Program-made: the position numbers and the translations under genes
In this document: piece after piece, positions 56,894 through 64,000 of the stretch
How the letters are laid out: each line of letters starts with the position of its first letter
How positions within the stretch are numbered: position 1 is the first letter of the stretch
The notes under the pieces: model-generated
Seen by the model: only the letters and a program-made list of their open reading frames with translations
What the model was told of the DNA's origin: nothing
Databases searched by the model: none
Assembly (NCBI RefSeq): GCF_003460505.1
Contig: NZ_QTVG01000009.1
Span: 1-64,000 of the forward strand
DNA length: 64,000 bases
Direction: 5' to 3'
Source: Eubacterium sp. AF36-5BH
GTDB lineage: Bacteria; Bacillota; Clostridia; Lachnospirales; Lachnospiraceae

Positions 56894-57439
56894 CTAATTA
56901 TACTGAATCTGGTCAGCTATTTTGCCACTTGTTTCCTCATCAATAAGACATGAGATTAATTCAAGTCCAAGCTCTAATGCAACTCCTAGACCTTTTCCTG
57001 TAATAATATTGCCGTCTCTTACAACACCACCGCCATATTCCTTACATTCCATCTTGTCTGCAAAACTTGGAAATGAAGTTGCCCTCTTGTCCTTCAAAAT
57101 ACCAAGACTGCTAAAAATACTTGGTGCCGCGCAAATTGCTGCTAACCACTTACCCTGTTCATTATACTTAATGATATGGTCCTTTAATGTTCCACACTCA
57201 CTTAAATTTGTTGTTCCCGGCATTCCTCCCGGCAAGAAAATACAATCGCCCTGTTCAAAGTCGATTTCATCTATTGTCTTGTCTGCAAAGAATTTAACCT
57301 TATGAGAACTTTCAACCATTAATTCTTCCTTGATGGATACTGTAACTACATTCAACTTAGCTCTTCTAAGTAAATCCACAACCATCAAACATTCAACTTC
57401 CTCTAATCCGTCTGCTAAAAATGCATATACTGTTTTCAT
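56894..57439 (-). CDS. DJ-1/PfpI family protein
   Basis: A 181-residue protein of the ThiJ/DJ-1 family. The nucleophile elbow is AAICAAPSIF with the reactive Cys, and EEVE with GGMPGTTNLSE makes up the acidic region. The close match is to YajL/ThiJ-like forms. The exact activity of this group, glyoxalase-like or chaperone-like, is disputed. Monocistronic. Confidence 0.85.
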   Translation of the reverse strand: MKTVYAFLADGLEEVECLMVVDLLRRAKLNVVTVSIKEELMVESSHKVKFFADKTIDEIDFEQGDCIFLPGGMPGTTNLSECGTLKDHIIKYNEQGKWLAAICAAPSIFSSLGILKDKRATSFPSFADKMECKEYGGGVVRDGNIITGKGLGVALELGLELISCLIDEETSGKIADQIQYN

Positions 57440-57614
57440 TTAAAACCTCCTGTTTATTTAATGTGTCAAATATAATCATTTAACCTATAATTAACATAAG
57501 TATAATAGTAAATAACCGAATTTAATTATATCATAAGGGTATAATATTTGTTATACTAAAAAATATTGTAAAAAAATTATTAATTAAATATTTTCGTAAT
57601 AAATTTATTATATC

Positions 57615-57754
57615 TGCTGTGGGAAACATACAACATTTAAGAAAGTGCTGGTAGCCCGTCGGTTCATCAAGGCAGCGTAGTCGGCTTGATAGAACCGCTA
57701 CGAGGCGGACGCAGCGGGAGCGTGCTTTCGTAATGTTGTATGTTTTCACAGCAG
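57615..57754 (+). ncRNA. 140-bp structured element (possible RNA or non-autonomous mobile element)
   Basis: CTGCTGTG and AAACATACAACATT at the left pair with AATGTTGTATGTTT and CACAGCAG at the right, an almost perfect stem of more than 20 bp. Inside, CGGTTC-ATCAAG pairs with CTTGAT-AGAACCG (one bulge), and CGTAG in its loop can pair with CTACG outside it, a pseudoknot. The inner 90 bases are clearly richer in G and C than the A/T-rich flanks. No protein frame fits. The plus strand is assumed from the CYTH gene that follows. A HEARO-type RNA is one candidate, unproven. Confidence 0.65.
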
Positions 57755-57808
57755 TGTATAAAATTGCGAAAATTTTAGGGTTACTAAGAAAGGTGGTTTC
57801 ATTATAAT

Positions 57809-58267
57809 ATGGGAATGGAAATAGAAAAAAAATTTATACCTACAGATTTACCAAAAGATTTGGACAGTTACGAACATCATGTAATTGAACAGGCATATCT
57901 TAACACTGCTCCTGTTGTTAGGATTAGAAAACAGGATGATGACTATGTTCTTACTTACAAAGGTAGTGGCATGATGGCTAGAGAAGAATATAATCTTCCA
58001 CTGAATAAAAAAAGTTATGAGCATTTGTTAGAAAAAGCAGATGGCAACATTATCTCAAAAGTACGCTATCTTATTCCAATTAACGACGGAAAACTTACCG
58101 CCGAGTTAGATGTATTCAAAGGAACATTTGCCGGAATGCTTTTAGTTGAAGTGGAATTTTCAAGTGTTGAACAGGCTGATGCTTTTCAAAAGCCTGACTG
58201 GTTTGGAGAAGATGTAACATATAGTAAAATATATCACAACAGCTATTTGTCACAGATTAAGGGATAA
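57809..58267 (+). CDS. CYTH domain protein
   Basis: A 152-residue protein with the CYTH signature EIEKKF at residues 4-9. The alternating charged residues that bind triphosphate are visible as VRIRKQDDDYVLTYKGSG and KVRYLIPINDGKLTAELDVFKG. The family includes triphosphatases and adenylate cyclases; simple bacterial forms are usually triphosphatases. The start is the ATG at 57809, or a second one at 57815. It is one of only two genes on the plus strand and ends at a long stem-loop. Confidence 0.88.
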   Translation: MGMEIEKKFIPTDLPKDLDSYEHHVIEQAYLNTAPVVRIRKQDDDYVLTYKGSGMMAREEYNLPLNKKSYEHLLEKADGNIISKVRYLIPINDGKLTAELDVFKGTFAGMLLVEVEFSSVEQADAFQKPDWFGEDVTYSKIYHNSYLSQIKG

Positions 58268-58276
58268 TAAAAAAAC

Positions 58277-58350
58277 AGCACCAGCAAAAAATAAATAAGA
58301 TTAATATACTGATGCCACTAATCTTTTTTATTTTTCATCAAACTGGTGCT
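58277..58350. terminator. Long bidirectional terminator between CYTH and ABC genes
   Basis: AGCACCAG at 58277-58284 pairs with CTGGTGCT at 58343-58350. Inside, AATAAATAAGATTA pairs with TAATC and the following T-rich stretch. It lies between two convergent genes. Confidence 0.8.
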
Positions 58351-58376
58351 ATTTATTATTCTGTTTTAATATTTAG

Positions 58377-59045
58377 CTATTCTATCTTTCCATCTTTTAT
58401 TGTTATTATTCTACCGCATTTTTTTGCAACGGTCTCATCATGTGTAACAATAATCACCGTTTTTCCTTCTTTATTCAGAGACGATAGTATTGACATGATT
58501 TTTTCAGCATTTACCGAGTCCAAAGCCCCTGTAGGCTCATCTGCCATTATATATTCAGGGTCACATACCAATGCCCTTGCTATTGCTACCCTCTGTTTTT
58601 CGCCTCCTGATAAAACAGATACCTTTTTGTTTGACAAATGTTCCACTCCTACTTTTTTCATTTTTTCTAAGGCTACTTCTCTTATTTTTTTCATAGAAGT
58701 TCTACTTAACATTAACGGAAGAGATACATTTTCCATAACAGTTTCGTCCTCAACCAATCCAAAATCCTGTAATACAAATCCAATTTTTTCATTTCTAATT
58801 TTAGCCCTTTGTTTATTAGTAAAATCAGATATGTCTTCACCATCTAACTTGTAGGTTCCCTGATTGCATACATCCAACAAGCCTATTATATGTAAAAGGG
58901 TGGATTTGCCTGCTCCTGATTTACCCATTATTGCTATCATTTCGCCATCAGCAATAGTTAAATTGACACCATTTAACACTAATTGAATTTCGTTGTCTCT
59001 ATTTATTTCATATTCTTTGTATATATTTGAAAGTTCTAATCCCAT
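58377..59045 (-). CDS. ABC transporter ATP-binding protein (MacB/LolD type)
   Basis: A 222-residue ATPase with Walker A GKSGAGKST, the Q-loop FVLQDFGLVEDETV, signature LSGGEKQRVAIARAL and Walker B YIMADEPTGALDS. The LolD/MacB type usually pairs with FtsX-like permeases and exports or senses antimicrobial peptides. Its two permeases lie directly upstream, with overlapping or abutting ends. The substrate cannot be told from the sequence. Confidence 0.93.
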   Translation of the reverse strand: MGLELSNIYKEYEINRDNEIQLVLNGVNLTIADGEMIAIMGKSGAGKSTLLHIIGLLDVCNQGTYKLDGEDISDFTNKQRAKIRNEKIGFVLQDFGLVEDETVMENVSLPLMLSRTSMKKIREVALEKMKKVGVEHLSNKKVSVLSGGEKQRVAIARALVCDPEYIMADEPTGALDSVNAEKIMSILSSLNKEGKTVIIVTHDETVAKKCGRIITIKDGKIE

Positions 59046-59048
59046 TTT

Positions 59049-60203
59049 CTATTCCTTATTTTTCTTATATAATTCTATAATGTTACTTTTACCTGATTTT
59101 TTTATAAAGTCAAAAGATGAAACTGCATAAATAAAGCACAAGTTTATAACAACCACTATATACATCCAGTTTTCTATCCTACCTACTCCTTTAGGTGATG
59201 TTATTGCCGCAATTTTTCCACCAAATATAAGCATTGTAATAGCAGAAATTCCGATTACTGAAAATGTATTAAGTGTTTCAATTAACATTCGTTTATTCTT
59301 GTTCATTCCCAACATAAATAAAATAGTATAAAACTTATCATTATTTTTGCTTTGAATATAATTTATTCCACCTATCCCTGTCATTGTAAGAAACAAAAAT
59401 ACTATTCCTACAATTCCATTTGTAAAAAGAAATTCCCTGTTACTTTTGTTATAGTTTTCCTGCATTTGTTCTACAGATGTAATAGCACCATAATCACTTA
59501 ACATTTTTATAGCACTTTGATATTTCTTACCATTGCAATATATCATTTGGGAATCCTGCGGGAAATCCATTTTTACAATTTCTGAATTGTTATAATAGCT
59601 ACAATTTGGCCCATACGGCATAATTAAATCACACCCTCTTACCGTCGCTAATATTTCTTCTATTGAGGATTTTCCTGAAGACGCTGACGCATTAAATCTA
59701 ACTACACTACTATCCTCTGAGATTTTTCCTACAACTTCACAAATTTGTTTGTCCGACAATACTATTGTATCTCCAACTCTAAATCGATTTCCCATAGCAA
59801 TTACCGGAATATTATCACCTGTATATGACGATATATTTTGCCCTCCTATAATATTTAATTTTAACTTCTTCATAATGATGTCATCATATCCTATCACTGC
59901 TATAGCGCTATCACTTTTTGATTCTATCTTCAATTCATGCATTTCACAAACTTCTACATTTTTAAAACCTTTTTGACTAAGTAGCTCTTCAGCGGAAAAG
60001 TCATCATAGTATGTATATGGTGAAAAATAATATATGTTTTTTCCATCAAAAGAATATGCCAAATCTTTTGTCTCAAAGTAATAAAAGATTTTTCCTAAAG
60101 TGGATAATATAACTATAGAGCATATTATTATTTCCACAGTTAATAAAAATAATGACCATTTTCTTTTTTTTGTTAATCTGTATGCAATTCTTAATGTATT
60201 CAT
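59049..60203 (-). CDS. FtsX-like ABC permease (second permease)
   Basis: About 384 residues: one membrane segment at the N-terminus (SLFLLTVEIIICSIVIL), a large extracellular domain of about 210 residues, then three membrane segments in the last 120 residues. This is the MacB/FtsX topology. The ATG at 60203 has GGAG 6 bases upstream. It follows another permease of the same type but different sequence, and precedes the ATPase by 3 bases. Confidence 0.85.
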   Translation of the reverse strand: MNTLRIAYRLTKKRKWSLFLLTVEIIICSIVILSTLGKIFYYFETKDLAYSFDGKNIYYFSPYTYYDDFSAEELLSQKGFKNVEVCEMHELKIESKSDSAIAVIGYDDIIMKKLKLNIIGGQNISSYTGDNIPVIAMGNRFRVGDTIVLSDKQICEVVGKISEDSSVVRFNASASSGKSSIEEILATVRGCDLIMPYGPNCSYYNNSEIVKMDFPQDSQMIYCNGKKYQSAIKMLSDYGAITSVEQMQENYNKSNREFLFTNGIVGIVFLFLTMTGIGGINYIQSKNNDKFYTILFMLGMNKNKRMLIETLNTFSVIGISAITMLIFGGKIAAITSPKGVGRIENWMYIVVVINLCFIYAVSSFDFIKKSGKSNIIELYKKNKE

Positions 60204-60205
60204 AA

Positions 60206-61243
60206 TCACTCCACTATATTATATATAATCTCTGACTTTGTTGCCTTTTTTGCCAGAATATATGAAAAGCCTACCAAAAGAATAATTACCACCCCTGATA
60301 TAATTATGTATGGCAAATAATTTTGTTGATATACTATCTCATATTTCCTTATTGTCATCTTTAAAATGGCAAACAATATATTTCCCACTAAAACTCCACT
60401 GAACATAAGAATTACCGTTTGAGTTAACGCAATATGGATTATGTCTTTTTTAGTTGCTCCACATATTGCATAGATTTTGAACTTTCTATTAAATGTACTT
60501 AACCATGCATAAGTCATACATAATACATTTATTATAACCGCTGCAAAAATCAATAAAATTTGAACAAAAGCTCCCATGAAATCTTCTGATAAAAATGGTG
60601 TACTTCTTTTCATATTATACTTTTTTACTATGGTATTTTGCGCAAGTGTCTTTTCTATTTTTGAGGAGTTTTTCCTATTATTATACTTTATCATAATATA
60701 GTCAGTAGGATAATTGTTAATATAATAATAAACAGGCAAAATGTAATTATCATATTGGGAATATGGAATTATCCCACCAATTCTTATTTTTTTTCCACCT
60801 ACTTTAATGTTTTTACCTACTGGTTTTTCGTATCCTTCAATATTATCAACTTGATATTCAGCCATTAATAAATAGGGTCTATTGTCATTAATACTATAAC
60901 ATTGTCCTACCAGCATATGCTCTTTCCATGTTTTATTGTATTCACCTATAAGCTTACCTTCTGATAACTTACCATTTGACACACACATATCTGATATATC
61001 CTTTTCTTTTAAAGACAACTCCTCAATCACTCTAATAATATCCGAACTCTGTGTTGATTTCTGTAAATAAATTTCCACCTGGTTTTCAGTCTGCGATTGG
61101 TAATAATCGTATAAAAAATATCCTGAATAAAATAATATTCCTAAAACCGATAAAGTTATACTTGTAAATATTATTAACATCATTATACTTTTATTTTTTA
61201 ACATCAACCTTATGTTATTAATAGCTAAATATACTTTTTTCAC
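60206..61243 (-). CDS. FtsX-like ABC permease (first permease)
   Basis: About 345 residues with the same arrangement: one N-terminal membrane segment (MMLIIFTSITLSVLGILFY), an extracellular domain and three C-terminal segments. The GTG at 61243 has AGGA 7 bases ahead; an upstream GTG has no ribosome site. With the next permease and the ATPase it forms a three-gene heteromeric transporter operon. Confidence 0.85.
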   Translation of the reverse strand: MKKVYLAINNIRLMLKNKSIMMLIIFTSITLSVLGILFYSGYFLYDYYQSQTENQVEIYLQKSTQSSDIIRVIEELSLKEKDISDMCVSNGKLSEGKLIGEYNKTWKEHMLVGQCYSINDNRPYLLMAEYQVDNIEGYEKPVGKNIKVGGKKIRIGGIIPYSQYDNYILPVYYYINNYPTDYIMIKYNNRKNSSKIEKTLAQNTIVKKYNMKRSTPFLSEDFMGAFVQILLIFAAVIINVLCMTYAWLSTFNRKFKIYAICGATKKDIIHIALTQTVILMFSGVLVGNILFAILKMTIRKYEIVYQQNYLPYIIISGVVIILLVGFSYILAKKATKSEIIYNIVE

Positions 61244-61331
61244 TTTATTTCCTACTTCTTCCAAATTGTATTTTTTGTTGATACCCACTTATTGTTTGTG
61301 TTATATGTTTTTGCCTTATGAGTCCAATACT

Positions 61332-61532
61332 TTAACATAATATATTAATTTGCGAACCTAATTTTGAACAAACTATATATGGGTCTTGTTCTCTCTTTAT
61401 TGCTTTTATTAAATCTTCTTTTGAATTATATTTGTGGAATACTATATTTTTATTTAGATTTGACTTTAGAAATGTATTCTTGATTTGTCTTACATAATCT
61501 TCATCATGATTGTATATTGCTATGTTTATCAT
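61332..61532 (-). pseudogene. Truncated response-regulator-like ORF
   Basis: A 66-residue frame from the ATG at 61532, preceded by GGGGGAAC. MINIAIYNHDEDYVRQIKNTF resembles the first strand and helix of a receiver domain, but the acidic pocket is only partly present, and the frame ends long before the phospho-Asp and any output domain. It may be the remains of the regulator of the adjacent transporter, or a small protein in its own right. Confidence 0.45.
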
Positions 61533-61637
61533 ATGTTCCCCCTTTAATTTTGTTTCATTTTTCAAGACCTCCATAATTCTATCACAATTTACAGATTGTG
61601 TAAACATTAGGACTACAAAACCTCTCTCATTTATAGA

Positions 61638-61669
61638 ACAACAAGGAATGTCCTTTAGAACATTCCTTG
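61638..61669 (-). terminator. Terminator of the 61.7-kb sortase gene
   Basis: CAAGGAATGT at 61642-61651 pairs with ACATTCCTTG at 61660-61669 and is followed on the minus strand by TTGTTC. It also explains why the long frame starting at 61673 is not a real start. Confidence 0.75.
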
Positions 61670-61680
61670 CCATTTAATAA

Positions 61681-62397
61681 CTATTTTTTCTTCACTGCTA
61701 CTACAATTAATCTGCCATCTTCATCCGAACCGTAGCATGTAGATAATGTTAATAACTGCTGACCAAACTTAGGTTTTACTCCTGTTGTATAAAGTGCTTT
61801 TTCCATAATTCCTGTAATATTTTTCTTGAAATTTTTGCTATTTGGTGCATCAATGAAGTTGTACCATTCATCATCCTGTTTTAAAGTAACAACAGCAAAA
61901 ATCTTATAAAAATTGTCTCCGTTTTTTGTTTGGAATTCTACCTCCGGATGTTTTTTATAATATGATTTATCTACATACTGTTTTAGGGAAGCAAACAGCT
62001 GTCCATTACGCATATTATGTCCATACAATATGCAGTTACTGCTATTTATTGTGCAACGTGCATCTAAAAAAGGAGTTCCTGAACTACTATACTGTCCGTT
62101 AAAATTTTTATACAAATATTTCTTAGGATCATTAGGTGTGTGCATTACAGGGTAATCTATGGCTGTTTTCTTTATGCATACCCAGCCAATGCACTCTTTA
62201 TTTTTCTTAAATAAAGCATCTAAATCTCTTCCCGATTTACTTTCATTAGAGATTTCTTTTGACAATTCTTTAAATCGTTTCTGTGCAACTTTATGACTGA
62301 AAATTTCACGACCAATTATAATTCCCGCTACTACAATAATTAATAACAATATTAAAATTATAATCCATTTAATACCTCTGCTTTTTTTCTTTTTCAT
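61681..62397 (-). CDS. Class B sortase (second)
   Basis: A 238-residue transpeptidase with one N-terminal membrane segment (about 9-27), the His in YGHNMRNG, the Cys in TLSTCYGS and the Arg in DGRLIVVAV. It resembles the ICE-encoded sortase but is not a copy. AAGGAG lies ahead of the ATG at 62397. No protein with a sorting signal is near it in the window, so its substrate is elsewhere. Confidence 0.9.
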   Translation of the reverse strand: MKKKKSRGIKWIIILILLLIIVVAGIIIGREIFSHKVAQKRFKELSKEISNESKSGRDLDALFKKNKECIGWVCIKKTAIDYPVMHTPNDPKKYLYKNFNGQYSSSGTPFLDARCTINSSNCILYGHNMRNGQLFASLKQYVDKSYYKKHPEVEFQTKNGDNFYKIFAVVTLKQDDEWYNFIDAPNSKNFKKNITGIMEKALYTTGVKPKFGQQLLTLSTCYGSDEDGRLIVVAVKKK

Positions 62398-62559
62398 TAC
62401 ATTTCTCCTTTTAATCTGTAACCAATTTTAGGAGAGGATTGATTACATATTTTCACACCTGCACACAGTATATTTTTAATGGTGTGCATGCAAATCATAT
62501 ACCTTCCCTATAGAAAGTATAGGGATTGTCATACATCATTCATATAACAATCCCTAATA

Positions 62560-63939
62560 TTATTCTATAATTTCTTTATTGTCTCTTCCTGCTAGAAAAG
62601 CTACCCAAACAGTATCTTTGCTTATTGGCACTATGTTGTTTTCATTTGCAAAAAACTTTTCGAAACAATCATAGAAATCTTCAGCGTCCATACCATTATT
62701 TTCCTTGAAAAATTTCTGAGCATCGGTGCCGCCCATCATATCCTGATATGCACCATAGGCAACAGTTATGTCATCGTTAAAACCTTTTGGAACTTCTTCT
62801 GTTCCGTAATCTTTTTCAGTGGTTTTAACCCCTTCTTCTTTCAACTTTTTAGCCAAAGCCTTGTAAATGTTTTTGGCTATTGCAGAGTAGTCATGACCAA
62901 TTGTTAAACTCTTTGTTTCATCAAAGTTTCCGCTATCCAAATATGAATAGTAATTTGGTTTAACGTAGGCATTTGTCATTCCGTCTGAATAAATCCCCTC
63001 TGCACTTGTTTTCTTGAAAAATTCTTCACCTTCTACTAATTTTCCAATGGCGTTTTTTGTGTCCTTATTCTTAATGTTAAGCTTTAAGAACCAACCTGTT
63101 TCTTTGCCATACTCGTAAATATCATAGGCTTTGTTCTTTTTTATTGCATCTCCATGCTCATCTTTATTAAATAAGAACATGTCATAATCCTGTGATTTAA
63201 TGAGCCTTGTTTTGTCGCTAAAATCAGCAGTTTTTATTGTGACTGTTTTGTATGAACAATTACCATTTTTACCAGGCTTTAATGTAATATTATCATACGC
63301 CTTAACCGAATCAATAACATACTTTCCTGTACCTAACGGATAATCGTTTTCCTTTAGTGACTGATAAATAATAGGAATATTAAATATTGTAATATTTCTA
63401 CTGTCAACAGTGTTAAAAGTAAATACTAATGTTTCATCATCTGTAACTTTCACACTTGAAATTCTTGTAAGCAAATCTTTGTAAGAATTGTCCTGTGATC
63501 TAAACCACCTGTATGACTGTGCCACATTAGAAGCTTTTACTTTTTCGCCGTCACTGTAAGTTTTATCAGTATTTAATTTCACTACGGCTTCCCTGCCTTC
63601 TTTGTTGAAGGTAATAGATTTTGCATTGCAGTAAGTAATTTTGTAATTACCGTCAATATTTATTAATGGTTCGTAAACAAGTTTTTTTAGAACTGCTGCT
63701 GCCTCATCATCATGACTGTATGGATGATTGTCAGCTATGGAAGTTGAAACCCCAATGGAATATGTATCTTCTCTATCCTGTTTTAAATTAACCTTAGATG
63801 AATCACCTTTGAATACAACGTGTGATCTCTGCCCTTTCCCGGCAAAAAACGCTATGATTAACCCTATTACAACAGCAATAAAAAATACAACTATCAGGGC
63901 TATAATTTTCTTTTTTTTATCCATTTTAAAATTTTTCAT
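62560..63939 (-). CDS. Membrane-anchored peptide-type solute-binding protein (SBP_bac_5-like)
   Basis: A 459-residue protein: a basic start and one membrane segment (about residues 11-32) with no lipobox Cys, then an extracellular domain with DNHPYSHDDEAAAVLKKLVY and LVYEPLI, typical of family 5 peptide-binding proteins, and SDGEKVKASNVAQSYRWF. No permease of the Opp type follows, so the partner is elsewhere or the protein works alone. No good ribosome site precedes the ATG at 63939; an ATG five codons later is possible. The sortase gene follows after 162 bases. Confidence 0.75.
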   Translation of the reverse strand: MKNFKMDKKKKIIALIVVFFIAVVIGLIIAFFAGKGQRSHVVFKGDSSKVNLKQDREDTYSIGVSTSIADNHPYSHDDEAAAVLKKLVYEPLINIDGNYKITYCNAKSITFNKEGREAVVKLNTDKTYSDGEKVKASNVAQSYRWFRSQDNSYKDLLTRISSVKVTDDETLVFTFNTVDSRNITIFNIPIIYQSLKENDYPLGTGKYVIDSVKAYDNITLKPGKNGNCSYKTVTIKTADFSDKTRLIKSQDYDMFLFNKDEHGDAIKKNKAYDIYEYGKETGWFLKLNIKNKDTKNAIGKLVEGEEFFKKTSAEGIYSDGMTNAYVKPNYYSYLDSGNFDETKSLTIGHDYSAIAKNIYKALAKKLKEEGVKTTEKDYGTEEVPKGFNDDITVAYGAYQDMMGGTDAQKFFKENNGMDAEDFYDCFEKFFANENNIVPISKDTVWVAFLAGRDNKEIIE

Positions 63940-63950
63940 GTTCTTAATAA

Positions 63951-63978
63951 AGAATAAGGGGAAAAATCCCCTTATTCT
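63951..63978 (-). terminator. Terminator of the gene to the right of the window
   Basis: AGAATAAGGGGA pairs perfectly with TCCCCTTATTCT around four bases. On the minus strand TTTATTAAG follows. It lies just ahead of the solute-binding protein start, so it ends the upstream gene or acts as an attenuator. Confidence 0.75.
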
Positions 63979-64000
63979 ACTTCCTTTCTTCTCTTTTTAC

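Noticed and set aside
57531..57749. 72-codon minus-strand frame over the structured element
   Set aside because: It follows the paired arms of the element, has no ribosome site and no family-like content.
61532..61673. Longer frame (113 codons) from 61673 for the receiver-like ORF
   Set aside because: Its start overlaps the sortase terminator hairpin and has no ribosome site; the ATG at 61532 has GGGGG ahead of it.
1..64000. tRNA and rRNA genes
   Set aside because: I saw no cloverleaf with the conserved TTCGA loop and no rRNA core sequences. A tRNA scan program would be decisive.

Overview
The window comes from a low-G+C Gram-positive anaerobe of the Clostridia, most likely a Lachnospiraceae member. 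The reasons are an A/T-rich sequence, strong AGGAGG-type ribosome binding sites, a tig-clpP-clpX-lon-engB run, an hrcA-grpE-dnaK-dnaJ operon under a perfect CIRCE operator, a sporulation-type SigK, and a mobile element with SpaA-type surface proteins and class B sortases. Almost all genes lie on the minus strand, so the text below follows transcription from right to left. Only an HPr-like gene (33.9 kb) and a CYTH gene (57.8 kb) are on the plus strand.

Bases 1 to about 19000 are one end of an integrative and conjugative element (ICE) sitting just downstream of tsf. From its chromosomal end inward it carries a Cys-rich small protein, a ParM/ParR-like partition pair, two very small ORFs, a surface module (CAP-domain protein, a 1461-residue thioester/Cna-B adhesin and its class B sortase), an unrecognised membrane protein, a DUF5688 protein, a RadC-like protein, a TOPRIM primase-like protein, a probable oriT with a pair of 85-bp palindromic units, MobC and MobA relaxase genes, two helical accessory proteins, a PcfB-like protein and the VirD4/TraG coupling protein. 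The coupling protein gene is interrupted by a group II intron, and the window starts inside that intron. The rest of the transfer apparatus and the integrase are not in the window.

From 19 to 57.5 kb is conserved chromosome. It holds tsf-rpsB with a promoter and structured leader; topA-dprA-yifB-sigK; a block syntenic with Bacillus yrzL-yrrK-yrzB-yrrL-yrrM-yrrO (ireB, ruvX, DUF1292, short MltG-like, trmR and a U32 peptidase-family protein, with rnj inserted); mtaB; thiI with a cysteine desulfurase; rsmE-prmA; a clean 94-bp tandem array; the heat-shock operon; degV, LOG, hemW, lepA; and the protease/chaperone run engB-lon-clpX-clpP-tig.

From 57.5 to 64 kb the content is more accessory: a 140-bp base-paired, relatively G+C-rich element that looks like a structured RNA or a small non-autonomous mobile element, a CYTH protein, a MacB/FtsX-type ABC transporter with two different permeases, a truncated response-regulator-like ORF, a second class B sortase and a membrane-anchored solute-binding protein.

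The features most worth a second look are the 57.6-kb structured element, the twin palindromes beside the oriT, the 94-bp hairpin array, the 11-bp repeats at the ICE end, and the ICE-borne thioester adhesin with its own sortase.
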